DNA of 64,000 bases from JAGNLA01 sp964639885 (GTDB taxonomy: Bacteria; Caldisericota; Caldisericia; JAAYUI01), in the NCBI GenBank assembly GCA_964639885.1, contig CAZXEH010000001.1:1-64000 (forward strand), written 5' to 3'. The translations under genes were made by a program, and so were the position numbers. Below, piece after piece: positions 9,197-19,400 of this stretch. Within the stretch, counting starts at the first letter, position 1; every line of letters starts with the position of its first letter. The notes under the pieces were generated by a model, which saw only the letters and a list, made by a program, of their open reading frames with translations, did no database searches and was not told the DNA's origin.

Positions 9197-10213
9197 ATGA
9201 AAGGAAACAGAATAGCAATACTTGCCACAGCTGGAGCACTCCTGGTCTGGCTGCTTGTTGTTGTGGTTTTTGGCAGAACCCTTGACGGCAAGGTTATTGA
9301 TTTGAAGACCCAAAAACCCCTTGCGGGAGCATTCGTAAGGATTGGTAACATAACAACCCAGACTGACAATGACGGTAATTTCCACAGATGGGGATTTATA
9401 TCAGGTTCAACCGAGATTCTTGTAGCTCACCCAGCGTTTCTTCCAACCACAAAATCACTTGTTGATGTCGACCTCTCAAAGACACTGGAAATAGGAGTTA
9501 CAGAGGCTGGATATGAAGAGCTTCTCGCAAACGCAAAAATCTATCTCAAGAGTCTAGATTCAATAGTGTTGAGGACAACAAACGACACCTATGTTTCACC
9601 AAGCCAGGGTGACAAAACAAAAAAAACTATCAACAGAACCGAAAATGTAATGATTTACACACCAAACATTGTCTGGTACGTTGTCCAGTCAAGCCAGTCA
9701 TCAGACGGGAAAACTGCAAAACAGGAAGTGATTGTTGTTGGTTCCGACCCTGCAACTCCGGGTGTCATCAAAATGATCCCAGGCAAACCTACGCCGATTG
9801 TCTACATCTACGAAAGCGACAAAACCGGCTGGGAAAAATTCAGCATTCTGGACAGGCCAGACTTCAAGATTCCGTTCCCGGACAAAGACCCGAAAGAAGC
9901 CCTCATCCCGCTTGACTCGTTTGGCAATACTTCAGAATATCAGATCGTAGACGATGGTTCAAAAACTATTGATGGAGAGCCACTGATTTCATGCAAGATG
10001 TATTGGCCGGAAGACTCACTTCTTCGTGGAAAGTCCATCACCTACAAGTTCAGGAAGAACAACGGAAACTGGTACGACATAACATTCTTTGACAATGGGG
10101 CAAACCCGGCAAGCGATCCTGGAAGCTATTCATTCACTCTTCTTGACGACAGGCCTGGTTTGATGGTACAACTTCCTAAGGATGCAAAAGATCTCAAACT
10201 CGATCAACAATAA
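9197..10213 (+). CDS. membrane-anchored protein with carboxypeptidase-regulatory-like domain and LolA-like region
   Basis: 338 aa. N-terminal membrane anchor at about residues 7-26, with GAGG upstream of the ATG. Residues about 28-92 form a carboxypeptidase-regulatory-like beta-sandwich (GRTLDGKVIDLKTQKPLAGA, TQTDNDGNFH). Residues about 105-330 alternate short strands (NVMIYTPNIVWYVV, PIVYIYESDKTGWEKF, PLISCKMYWPEDS, GNWYDITFFDNG), the pattern seen in LolA/RseB-like lipoprotein-carrier folds. No lipobox was seen. It sits just before cdaA, 12 nt from the TTG start. Function unknown; lipid or lipoprotein handling is only a fold-based guess. Confidence 0.6.
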   Translation: MKGNRIAILATAGALLVWLLVVVVFGRTLDGKVIDLKTQKPLAGAFVRIGNITTQTDNDGNFHRWGFISGSTEILVAHPAFLPTTKSLVDVDLSKTLEIGVTEAGYEELLANAKIYLKSLDSIVLRTTNDTYVSPSQGDKTKKTINRTENVMIYTPNIVWYVVQSSQSSDGKTAKQEVIVVGSDPATPGVIKMIPGKPTPIVYIYESDKTGWEKFSILDRPDFKIPFPDKDPKEALIPLDSFGNTSEYQIVDDGSKTIDGEPLISCKMYWPEDSLLRGKSITYKFRKNNGNWYDITFFDNGANPASDPGSYSFTLLDDRPGLMVQLPKDAKDLKLDQQ

Positions 10214-10225
10214 CAGGAGAGTGCG

Positions 10226-11119
10226 TTGCCGATAATCAACACGATCACCCAGGTTGGAAAGTCAATCCTTTGGGCTCTGGTGCCCAAGGTGCCTGGTGGT
10301 GTTTCAATCCCCCAAACCCTTTTTGACATAGTTGTCATTGCTATAATCGTCTATTTTGTACTGAAAGTGATCCAGGCAAGCAAAGCCCTTCAGCTATTCC
10401 AGGGGTTAGTCATTTTCGTCATTGCCCTCTGGCTTTCAGAGCTTTTGACAAAATGGATAGGGTTGATTGCCGTCAACTGGGTAATCAGACAGGTTCTCCA
10501 GATTCTCCCCCAAACACTCCCCATCCTGCTTGCCATCCTCTTTCAGCCTGAGCTTAGAAAAGCTCTCGGTTCACTTGGAAGAAAATCAGTGTTTGGCAAA
10601 GCAATCGACATGCTTGAATCCGAAGAGGTCTCAACAATTATCAGGTCAGTTTCCTCTGCAACCAGTGCCATGTCTCAGAAAAAATGTGGAGCGCTCATCG
10701 CTATCGAGCGTCAGGTGGGTTTGTCAGATTATGAAGCTGAGTCGACAAAGATTGATGCAACCGTATCTGCCCCCCTCATAGAAAGCATCTTCTTCCCCGG
10801 TTCTGCTCTTCACGATGGTGGAATCATCATAAAAGGCGACAGGATTTCTTCGGCTCGTTGCGTTTTCCCTCTTTCAACCGACCCGAATCTTGAAACTGAA
10901 ATCGGCACAAGACACAGGGCTGCCCTTGGTCTGTCAGAGGAAACCGATGCAATCGTCATTGCAGTTTCTGAAACAACTGGCATCATCTCGATGGCAACAT
11001 CGGGTTCTCTCACAAGACACCTTTCGCCCGTCGAGCTCGAAGGTCTTCTCAAGTACATGCTCGTAAAACCCAACAAGGGTTGGTTTGGTAAGAACAGGAG
11101 GAATGGCAACCATGTTTAG
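10226..11119 (+). CDS. cdaA: diadenylate cyclase (c-di-AMP synthase)
   Basis: 297 aa. It condenses two ATP to the second messenger c-di-AMP at the inner membrane face. Three membrane helices occupy about residues 25-95. The DAC domain covers about 100-270, with LHDGGIIIKG and GTRHRAALG matching the DGA and RHR signature motifs; the first reads DGG rather than DGA. The start is TTG 10226, supported by AGGAGA at 10215-10220. The gene overlaps cdaR, the usual cdaA partner, but glmM, often the third member, is absent. c-di-AMP in related systems controls osmolyte/potassium transport and the cell wall. Confidence 0.93.
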   Translation: MPIINTITQVGKSILWALVPKVPGGVSIPQTLFDIVVIAIIVYFVLKVIQASKALQLFQGLVIFVIALWLSELLTKWIGLIAVNWVIRQVLQILPQTLPILLAILFQPELRKALGSLGRKSVFGKAIDMLESEEVSTIIRSVSSATSAMSQKKCGALIAIERQVGLSDYEAESTKIDATVSAPLIESIFFPGSALHDGGIIIKGDRISSARCVFPLSTDPNLETEIGTRHRAALGLSEETDAIVIAVSETTGIISMATSGSLTRHLSPVELEGLLKYMLVKPNKGWFGKNRRNGNHV

Positions 11120-12308
11120 GAGCCTGACTTCCAATCTTGGCCAGAAAATTACGGCGGTTCTGATAGCGCTCGTCCTGTGGCTTTATGTCTACACGCTTCA
11201 GGGTCCTGAAATCACCAATACTTTTACGGCTAAAATATCAATCAGGAACATGCCCGAAAACACTAAAGTCACTTCAACTCTAGGCTACGCCAAGATTGTT
11301 CTCAGAGGCTCCAAGAAATTCATGGATGAGATAACACCGGAATCGATAAAAGCCTACGTCGACCTGCTTGGAAAAGCTCCAGGCCAGTTCCAGGAACCGG
11401 TAATGGTGGATTTTCCCCAGTCGGTGGTCAAATCCAGCGTTACTCCAGAAACAATCACCCTCACCCTACAGCAGATCGGCACAAAAGACCTTCCGATCGA
11501 ATGGAAGTTCACAAACCAGTCATCGGTCTCAATGGTTGTCAAGTCTCCCGTTTTCAACCCACAAAGGCTAAAGATTACCGGCCCGGAGAGCGAGCTTTCA
11601 AAGTTCACCAAAGCCCTTGTTACGATAGACATGAGACTTATCAAGGAAGGCGGAACAAGGCTCAAGCTTCCTTATGACCTTATCGACAACACTGATAAAT
11701 CGCACACGGTTGATGAAGCTGAGATGCTTGGCGTTTCCTCGTCCTTCTCAACAATCGATGTTGAGCTGCAGGTTGACAGACCGGTCAGATCAAGAATGAT
11801 CGGCGTTCAAGCTAAAACATCTGGGAATCTTCCCTCAGACATTGCCTTGGTCTCGCTTGATGTGCAACCGAAATCGGTGAATCTCCAGGGAGATTTTGAA
11901 ACATTGAATAATATTGGAAAATTCATAAACACTTTGCCGATCAACCTCAATGGACTTGTCGTGGACACCGAAATGGACATTGGTCTTAGCCTTCCCAAAG
12001 GCGTGACATCAGACACAAAAACTGTCCACGTCTCGATAAAGATTGAACGTATGCAGAGGACAAAGGTAAAAGTATCGATTGACTCAATAGAAAACCCTGA
12101 TGGCCTCGAATATACGCTTGCAACCACAACGTTCGAGGTGCTGGTCGAAGGGCCGGAAACGGCAATCAAAGACGCATTCCTTGGTACCGGCAAAATAAGC
12201 CTGAAAGGCCTTTCAAAGGGCAGCCACGTTGTGACTGTCGAGATAACAGGCCTTCCAGCAGATGTTGTTGTGATAAGCAACGCAACGGTTGAAGTCGAGA
12301 TACAATGA
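11112..12308 (+). CDS. cdaR: CdaR-like regulator of diadenylate cyclase (YbbR domains)
   Basis: About 398 aa. ATG 11112 is preferred because AGGAGG (11096-11101) is 10 nt upstream; upstream in-frame ATGs sit on or before that site. The gene overlaps cdaA by 8 nt. The N-terminal membrane segment (GQKITAVLIALVLWLYVYTL) is followed by about four YbbR-type beta repeats, seen as recurring strands such as ITLTLQQIG, FEVLVEGPETAIKDAF and VVTVEITGLPADV. CdaR homologues are extracytoplasmic and modulate CdaA through the membrane. The ATGA overlap at 12305 couples it to the amidohydrolase. Confidence 0.88.
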   Translation: MFRSLTSNLGQKITAVLIALVLWLYVYTLQGPEITNTFTAKISIRNMPENTKVTSTLGYAKIVLRGSKKFMDEITPESIKAYVDLLGKAPGQFQEPVMVDFPQSVVKSSVTPETITLTLQQIGTKDLPIEWKFTNQSSVSMVVKSPVFNPQRLKITGPESELSKFTKALVTIDMRLIKEGGTRLKLPYDLIDNTDKSHTVDEAEMLGVSSSFSTIDVELQVDRPVRSRMIGVQAKTSGNLPSDIALVSLDVQPKSVNLQGDFETLNNIGKFINTLPINLNGLVVDTEMDIGLSLPKGVTSDTKTVHVSIKIERMQRTKVKVSIDSIENPDGLEYTLATTTFEVLVEGPETAIKDAFLGTGKISLKGLSKGSHVVTVEITGLPADVVVISNATVEVEIQ

Positions 12309-13980
12309 GTCTGCTTGTTTCGGCAAGGCATGTCTGGGGCAAGGATAACGACACAAACTCGATTCTAATTGAAAATGGCAGGATAAAATCAATTGGTTCG
12401 AGGGAAAACCTTGCCATGCTTGCCGACAAGGTTGTTGACTACCCCCACAATCTTATTCTCCCTGGGTTTTGTGACGCCCACCTCCATCTGGCCTGGCTTG
12501 GTGAAAATCTGACTGGCTGTGATCTCAGAGGTTGTACATCAATTGAAGATTTTGCAGGCAGGCTGCAGGCTTGGGCAAAGAATCTCAAACCAGATGAAGT
12601 CCTTTATGGTTTCGGCTGGGATGAGAGAACCTGGTCAAAACCTCAGAATATCACAGGGAAAATGCTTGATGACATCGTTCCGGGCGTGAAGGTGTTCCTC
12701 ACAAAAGTTGACGGCCACTCCTTCTGTGCCAGTAAGAAACTGATGGTGACGCTTGGATTGAACAGGGATACCCCTGATCCTTCTGGCGGAAAGATAAACA
12801 GGGACGTTGACGGAAACCCAACTGGTCTCCTTTTTGATAATGCTTCAAAACTCGTAACCTCCAAACTCGGTGCCACAGGCAAAGAAAAAGAGTTTAACGC
12901 TGCCTTTGACCATCTCCTCGCAAATGGCGTCACATCGGTGAGATCGTTTGGATCGCTTGATAATTTCATCGAGCTTGGGAGGATGTCGCAAAATCCTGAT
13001 GGATTGCCACTTCGTGTCTGTGCCTGTGTTCCTTATGAAGACATGATCTGGGCGTTTGACTTTGGCCTGAAAACCGGTCAAGGGTCAGATACCTTCTGGG
13101 TTGGTCAGATAAAGATGTTTGCCGACGGTTCTCTTGGCTCACGGACTGCGCTTGTGTCAAAGCCTTATCCTGATGGTACCTTCGGAATCGAGGTCATGAC
13201 CACAAGGGAAATGGCCGATGTGGCTAAAGCTGCCCATGAGCACAACCTCGGAGTTGCAATCCACACAATCGGCGATGTCGCATCGTCGAGAGTGGCAAGA
13301 GTGATGAAAAACACGAACATGCTTGACACAATCGAGCATCTCCAGAGCGCTGACCCCGACACGATTAAAGACGTTTCAACCACACAAACACCGGTTATTG
13401 CAAACCCAGGCCACATTCCCCTTGACGCCGAAGCAATCTATTCCGACTGGAAAGAAATTGCCCACATGGCTTACCCNNNNNNNNNNNNNNNNNNNNNNNN
13501 NNNNNNNNNNNNNNNNNNNNNNNNNNNNNNNNNNNNNNNNNNNNNNNNNNNNNNNNNNNNNNNNNNNNNNNNNNNNTTGACGCCGAAGCAATCTATTCCG
13601 ACTGGAAAGAAATTGCCCACATGGCTTACCCTATTGCGTCAATGCTTGCTGCAGGTGTGCCGGTCGGTTTTGGGTCTGATGCGCCTGTTGCAACTGCCAA
13701 CCCCTTCTACGCAATCGCCTGTGCCACGACAAGAAAAGGCGTTTCCACCAGGCAGGTGAACCCTCGAGAGGCCATAAGTTTCTCGGCAGCCATGGATTGT
13801 GCCACCAGCAAATCAGCAAAAATAATCGGTGGTCCTGAAAGAGGAAGAATTGAAGAAGGCCTAATGGCTGACTTCATCTTGACCGAAGACTTCAGGGGTT
13901 CCGATCCGTGGGAATGTGCAGGAACAAAGATTGTTGCAACCTACGTCAGTGGAAAACAGGCATGGCCAAGACAGCCCTGA
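12305..13980 (+). CDS. YtcJ-type amidohydrolase (family 3), interrupted by an assembly gap
   Basis: Metal-dependent hydrolase that probably cleaves an amide/amidine substrate; the substrate is unknown. The metal motif HLHL follows FCDA near residue 60. FADGSLGSRTA is the family hallmark, and GFGSDAPV supplies the late Asp. The coding frame is broken by 100 Ns (13477-13576). The 55 bases before and after the Ns are identical, and collapsing them (removing 155 nt) keeps one frame from ATG 12305 to TGA 13980. That gives 506 aa, the usual family length. The frame running past the gap to 13759 is an artefact. The ATG overlaps the cdaR stop (ATGA). Confidence 0.88.
13422..13476 (+). repeat. 55-bp exact duplicate, left flank of N gap
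   Basis: Identical over 55 bases to 13577-13631. The length is a typical short-read assembler k-mer, so this is the unmerged overlap of two contigs rather than a genomic repeat. Confidence 0.95.
13477..13576. other. 100-N scaffold gap (false gap)
   Basis: Exactly 100 Ns inserted by scaffolding inside the amidohydrolase gene. Reading frame and protein family both indicate that no sequence is missing. Confidence 0.95.
13577..13631 (+). repeat. 55-bp exact duplicate, right flank of N gap
   Basis: Second copy of 13422-13476. On merging, position x here corresponds to x-155 on the left, which keeps the amidohydrolase frame. Confidence 0.95.
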
Positions 13981-14588
13981 TCGTTCTCTCAGGCGAGGCC
14001 ACCGACACAGATTTTGAGATAGCCGGAAAGTGTGATTATTCCATTGCTGTTGACGGTGGGATAAGACACTTAATCAAGCGAAGCATAAAGCCAAACCTCC
14101 ACCTTGGCGATTTCGACTCAACCGATGAATCCATGTTTGATTTTGTCAAAAAAAACTCGATTGAGTCGCTCCGGTACCCAAAAGAAAAAAATGAATCAGA
14201 CGGTGAGATTGCCATCTCATATGCAAAGTTGAACGGCTTTGTGAAAGCTGTTCTTGTCGGTCTTTCGGGGCTGGACAGACCAGATCATGCCATGTTCAAT
14301 CTAGGCTTGATAAGGTATGGCAATGATTTGGGCATTGAAACTGTCGCCATTTCAGCTGGATTCGAAATTTTTGAAATCACGGGCACAGCATCAATCAAAT
14401 CAAACCCAGGCATGATCTTCTCTGTCATGTCGCAGGATAAGCCATGCCATGTAAGGCTGGATGGTTTAAAGTATCCGCTTGATGGTGAACTGAAACCTGG
14501 ATCAACGCTTGGTTTAAGCAACATCACACTTGGCGATTTCTCGGTTCGTACAGATGGAAGACTGTTGGCCTTCCTTCAGAGAAAATAG
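13962..14588 (+). CDS. thiN: thiamine pyrophosphokinase
   Basis: 208 aa. It transfers pyrophosphate from ATP to thiamine, giving thiamine diphosphate. Family motifs appear in order: AVDGGIRHLI, PNLHLGDFDST (nucleotide/metal-binding Asp residues), PKEKNESDGEIA, and LSGLDRPDHAMFNL in place of the usual GxRxDHxLxN. The start is ATG 13962 (MAKTALIVLSG), overlapping the amidohydrolase stop by 19 nt. An earlier in-frame ATG at 13908 would add an unrelated extension. The stop abuts, with no spacer, the stop of the convergent gene at 14589. Confidence 0.88.
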   Translation: MAKTALIVLSGEATDTDFEIAGKCDYSIAVDGGIRHLIKRSIKPNLHLGDFDSTDESMFDFVKKNSIESLRYPKEKNESDGEIAISYAKLNGFVKAVLVGLSGLDRPDHAMFNLGLIRYGNDLGIETVAISAGFEIFEITGTASIKSNPGMIFSVMSQDKPCHVRLDGLKYPLDGELKPGSTLGLSNITLGDFSVRTDGRLLAFLQRK

Positions 14589-15770
14589 CTACCTGCCGAG
14601 TTTTTTCCAGACTTTTGTCAGCTTGTCGACCATGAAATCTATGTCTTCCTTGGTGTGTGAAGCTGTGACGTTTGCCCTAAGTCTTGCCGTGTTTGGCGGT
14701 ACGGCTGGTGGAAGGATAGGCATTATGAAGACCCCTTCCTCAAACAGCATCCTTGTGGTTTCAAGCGTCGTTGCTTCTTCGTGAAGAATGATCGGGACGA
14801 TGGCTGTTTCGGAGTTGCCAGTGTCAAAACCCGCTTCGTGCAGGGATTTGATGTAGTATTTGATGTTGGACTGGAGATTCTGAAGCCTCCACTGCTCTTC
14901 CTCCATTACATCGAAAGCGACCCTTGCCGATGCTGCAGTTGCAGGGGTGAGGGCAGCCGAGAAAACGAATGCCCTGGCGTTGAGTTTGATATAATCGATG
15001 AGTTTCTGGTTTCCGGCAATGTATCCACCAGAGGCAGGGATGGTTTTTGAGAGGGTTCCCATCTGGATGTCGATGCCATCTTCAAGGCCGAAATGCTCAA
15101 GAATGCCGTGTCCTGTCTTGCCAAGGACGCCTAGCGAGTGAGCCTCGTCGACCATCAGAAGTGCGTTGTATTTTTTTGCCAGCCTGATGATTTCAGGAAG
15201 TGGTGTGATGTCTCCATCCATTGAGAAAACCGAGTCAACAACGATGAGTTTACCGATTGCCGTCGATTTCTTGAGCATGGATTCAAGGTCTTCAGTGTCG
15301 TTGTGTTTGAACCTGCTGAACTTTGCCCTTGAAAGCATGCAGCCATCGTAGATTGAAGCGTGGACGAGATTGTCTGCAAAGATTTCATCGCCGTGTCCGC
15401 AAAGCGTTGAAATGGCTGTGAGGTTTGTGACGTAACCAGACGAGAACGCAATTGCGTCATCTGTTTTTTTGTACTCGGCGATCCTCTTCTCAAGCTGAAC
15501 GTGAAGGGATGTTGTTCCAGCAAGAATCCTTACTCCGTGTGTGCCGGAGCCGAACTTGTCGATTGCATCTTTTGCTGCTTTGTCGATTTTTTCATGGCCT
15601 ATAAGGCCAAGGTATGAATAGGTTGTGAAATTAAGATAGCGTTTCCCGTCAATAATTACGAACTGGTTGTCATTTGCCTGGATCTCGCGCAGGTAGAAAT
15701 AATGGTTTGTTTCCATCAAACTGGTCATGCGCTTTTGGAAGGCGTTGATTCTGTTGTCAAAACCGCTCAT
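14589..15770 (-). CDS. PLP-dependent alpha-oxoamine synthase (BioF/Kbl/SPT-like)
   Basis: 393 aa, about the normal family length. It should decarboxylatively condense an amino acid with an acyl-CoA. Visible motifs: NFTTYSYLGLIGH, GTHGVRILAGTT, AIAFSSGYVTNLTAI, the PLP-stacking His region in NLVHASIYDG, VDEAHSLGVLGKTG, and the Schiff-base Lys in GTLSKTIPASGG. A second, clearly distinct Kbl-type enzyme is at 62872-64000, so this copy may have another substrate, such as pimeloyl-CoA, palmitoyl-CoA or acetyl-CoA. No biotin or sphingolipid genes lie nearby to decide. AAGGAGG at 15774-15780 fixes the start. Last gene of the long minus operon. Confidence 0.85.
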   Translation of the reverse strand: MSGFDNRINAFQKRMTSLMETNHYFYLREIQANDNQFVIIDGKRYLNFTTYSYLGLIGHEKIDKAAKDAIDKFGSGTHGVRILAGTTSLHVQLEKRIAEYKKTDDAIAFSSGYVTNLTAISTLCGHGDEIFADNLVHASIYDGCMLSRAKFSRFKHNDTEDLESMLKKSTAIGKLIVVDSVFSMDGDITPLPEIIRLAKKYNALLMVDEAHSLGVLGKTGHGILEHFGLEDGIDIQMGTLSKTIPASGGYIAGNQKLIDYIKLNARAFVFSAALTPATAASARVAFDVMEEEQWRLQNLQSNIKYYIKSLHEAGFDTGNSETAIVPIILHEEATTLETTRMLFEEGVFIMPILPPAVPPNTARLRANVTASHTKEDIDFMVDKLTKVWKKLGR

Positions 15771-15812
15771 ATACCTCCTTAAACATTAGGAGTTTACCAG
15801 CAAAAACCGCAA

Positions 15813-16478
15813 TTACAAGCGTACGAGGCGAACGAGGAACCGCTCAAGCTCCCACAACGGGATTTTGTAAGGTTTTGTTTCGGCCACGTCGAACCCCATC
15901 TGTCTTATTCTGCCAGCGAGTTTTGGCAGTTCGGCAATCTCGTCCCTGCTCTTCCAAAGCAGGACTGAACCGGATTTTTTCAGATAAGGTTTTGCGTATC
16001 CGAGCAAAAGCTCAATGTTTCCAACTGCCCTCGCAACGGTCACATGGAAAGAGTTTGTGAATTCCGGTCTTTTTTTGATGATCTCCTCGGCTCTGCCATT
16101 GATCACCTCAACGCCGGACAGACCGAGTTTTGTGGTCAGCTCTTCAAGGAATCTTGCTTTCTTGCCGATTGATTCGATTGCCACAAGCTCAAGTTTTGGG
16201 AAAGCAATTTTGATTGCGAAGCCCGGAAGACCTGGGCCAGAACCGATGTCAACGAGTTTTCCGGCTTCATTGAAATCGAATGCCAGGCTGGATGCCAGAC
16301 TGTCGCAAAAATGCTTGGAAGCGACCTCATCTGGATTGGTTATGGCCGTTAGATTGAAGCTCTTGTTGGTTTCGAGCAGGAAATCGCAGTATTCCGAGTA
16401 CTGCTCAAGCTGTGAATCAGAAAGGGCGACACCGTACGATGCCGCCCCCTTTTTTAGCAAATCCCTGTTCAGTTTCAC
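15813..16478 (-). CDS. rsmG: 16S rRNA (guanine527-N7)-methyltransferase
   Basis: 221 aa. SAM-dependent m7G527 methylation of 16S rRNA. The N-terminal helical part has NLTAITNPDEVASKHFCDSL, close to the family signature. The SAM loop reads VDIGSGPGLPGFAIKIAFP, followed by the acidic strand LELVAIESIGKKARFLEEL, VEVINGRAEE, and VTVARAVG, where the RsmG/GidB family has a conserved basic VxARA motif. GTG start; its GTGA overlaps the stop of the huge peptidase gene upstream, an unusual operon partner for rsmG. Confidence 0.93.
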   Translation of the reverse strand: MKLNRDLLKKGAASYGVALSDSQLEQYSEYCDFLLETNKSFNLTAITNPDEVASKHFCDSLASSLAFDFNEAGKLVDIGSGPGLPGFAIKIAFPKLELVAIESIGKKARFLEELTTKLGLSGVEVINGRAEEIIKKRPEFTNSFHVTVARAVGNIELLLGYAKPYLKKSGSVLLWKSRDEIAELPKLAGRIRQMGFDVAETKPYKIPLWELERFLVRLVRL

Positions 16479-19400
16479 TTTCGCTTCTCAACCCTGACGT
16501 GGTTGCCTTCGATGATCATCTGGCATGAAAGGAAGGAAGAGATGAGATCAATTGGAACCAGCAAACCGCCATCCTTGGTTTTTTCGGTTTTTGAGCCAAG
16601 GTCGACTTTGAATGTGTCGAGGTCAACTTGCAATGTTGCGTATGTCTTGTCTGCTTCAAAGCCAAGCTTTCTGTTGCCATGGTTGAAGAAGACCGATGTC
16701 CCGTCCTTGGCGACAACGCCTGTAAGTGGGATCAGGGATGGGAAATCTTTTGTTGAGAGAATGTACCCGTTGTCGGTCTTTAAGGGCATTCTTGACAGCC
16801 TGACCAGACCGTTTGCGCTTTTGGCAATCATTGAACCGGTTGCAAACGAGAAGGCTACTGGTTTTACAACGACTGGTATGGTCAGCGTTCCTTCGCCCAG
16901 AGTGCTTCTGATCTTCAGTGTCACCGACTTGGGCATCTCACTGGATGTCTTGTCCAGTGTAACTTTCACCATTCCAGCATTATTCTTGACAATGCCACCC
17001 TCGATGGTTGCGTTTGGGTCTTCGCAGGTGAATTCTGCCGACATCTCGCCTGAACCTGTGTTTGTTACAGTGAACCAGACAGTGAGCTGGTTGTCCGATT
17101 CGTAACCCTCAAGGACTGGCTTCTCTGGATAGACCGTAAGGTTTGTTACCGTGCTCGAAGCTGTGAGAAGCGATAGCCTCTCATGGGTGTACTCGAAGAT
17201 GGCAAGCTGGCCATCTGAAACGGCCATGAACATCGGCTCAAGCAGGTCAAACGGTCTGTCGTTGTACTCATCGATTGAGCTCGGTGTTGAGTAGATTGAC
17301 TCCCTGCCAAGGTTTGAGATGAACGTGCCATCGCTGTCAAAAACAGCAATCCTTGAGTTTCTTGTATCCAGAATCCAGATGAACCCTTTGCCATCGACTT
17401 GCATTGAGTAAGGTCGGTTGAATTTGCCCGGTGCTGTTCCAAATCCGCCAAACTCGAAGAGGAAATCACCTTTTGTTGAGTAAACCAGCACCTTTGACTG
17501 AATGCCATCGAGGATGTACAGCTTGTCACCAATCCTTTGCATCGATGACACGCCAAGGAACTTGCCCTTGCCAATTCCTCTGACGCCAAACTGTCTTGTG
17601 ATCTCCACCTGGGTTGGATCCTTTTCATCGGCAAGATATGTAGGGATAACCTTGATTGGAGTGTTTGATTCCGATTCAGCCAGATATATTTCACCCTTTT
17701 CAAAATCGGTTGCGTAATCGTCAATCATTATCGGTTCATCGGTGATTGCCGGAATCATCCTCACAACTTTGTTTTCCGAACCGGCAACCATCACAACGTA
17801 GGATTCCCTCGATTCAACGATGCCTGTCGTGTATTTGCCCTCAAATTTGAGCTGCCAGACGAAGTCGAGTGTGTTGCCTTTTGGAAGCTCGAACGACAGG
17901 TTTTCGATCTTGTTCCCAAGCCTGCTGTAACGGGTCATGTAATCGCTTGTGTAGACGATCAGGTTTCCTTCAGGATCAAAATTGAGATCCCACGGGAGCA
18001 GGAACTTGTTCGGGCCATCCGAGCATTTGTTAATTACAGGCTTCAGGATGAAGTCCTTGCCGCATGAGGCGAGCAATGTCACATCATCGCTTTCTCCAAG
18101 GTTCATCTTCCCTTTTGTCCAGAAGTGCCCTAAATTGTCGATCCTGAAATCACCAAGACCACCCCTTGTCAGCAAGCCACCTTCACCAAGATTGACCTTC
18201 TCGATCTTTGTGAAGTCAGAGTCGAAGTGTTCGACTGAAACACCGACAAAATCATCGGTTATGAACCAGTAGGTTCCGTCCGGGTCTCCGATAACGTACA
18301 TCGGCGACATCCTGAAATCTTCATCTTTTTCCTCGGTGTATTTGACTGTTTTCTGCTTGAGCAGCTTATGGTTTGAATCAAACAGGTAGAGTGACCAGTC
18401 CGGTGGGCCAAACCAATAATACGGCCTCTCGTAAACAAGGATTTTGCCGTCAGCCAGAACCTGGAGGGTTGAAATCTCTGTGAGCATGGAGTCTTCGTTG
18501 TCGTAAAGCTTGAAGCTTTCAAGTCTTTCGCCTTTCGGATTGTACTTGAGCACTATGCTGTCACCATCAACAAACAAAATGTTACCATCAGGTGTGAGCT
18601 GGAGTGGAACCTGTGGTGCTAGGCCACCATCTTTGAAACTTTCAATTTTTTCGAGTTTCCAGTCCTTGTCGTAGAAGGCAACTGATGTAGCAAACTTCAG
18701 AATCAGTGAACCATCTGGAAGAATAAGGAAATTGCTGCTTCCATGCTCGTAATCGTCTGCGTACGGGTGAAGCAGGTTGTTCCAGGAAATGTCAAAATCC
18801 TTTGAAGCAGTATGTGGAAGACCGAGGCAGCGGATGAATTTGCCATCCTTGTTCCAGGCTTCTATACCTCTGGTTGTCCAGACGTACAGCTCCCTGCTTG
18901 TTGAATTGTAGTCTATGACTCTTGAAACTTCAGAATCTGTTGGGCCAGATGAGATGAGTGTTGATCTCCCGTAGTCTGATTCTGCAGGGAAGCTGGTCTT
19001 GTCTTCAGCTTTGACGTTGCTTGTTGGATATGGAGTGAAACTTTCGGTTTTTGTGTTTTTTGGGAAGGTCAGCAGGAAACTCTGGGACTCAGCCTGGATG
19101 TCCCCTCCGAATCCAAGGTCAAGCATTGCAGTGAACGGCATGAGAACCGATCCGTCCTTGTCCATGACAGGTTTTGGAAGCGGAATCTCTTTCTTGAACT
19201 CGCCGACCCTCACTGTTGCCTTGTCCGAGCCGACCTTGCCGGAGACTTCAAACTGATCCTTGCCAAGTGTGAACTCATCACCGGAAATATTTGACTCAAG
19301 ACCGAGCATGCCTGCAGTTTTTGTGATGTTGACGTAGTTGGTGCTTGAGATCGTTGTCATAGGGATGAAGTCGGTTTTTGGAATGTATTCTGTTGACGTC

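Noticed and set aside
13422..13631. Genuine tandem repeat or duplication in the amidohydrolase
   Set aside because: The two copies flank exactly 100 Ns and merge seamlessly in frame, so this is an assembly overlap.
12305..13759. 484-codon frame running through the Ns
   Set aside because: Its last part is in the wrong frame because of the artificial gap. The true gene ends at 13980.
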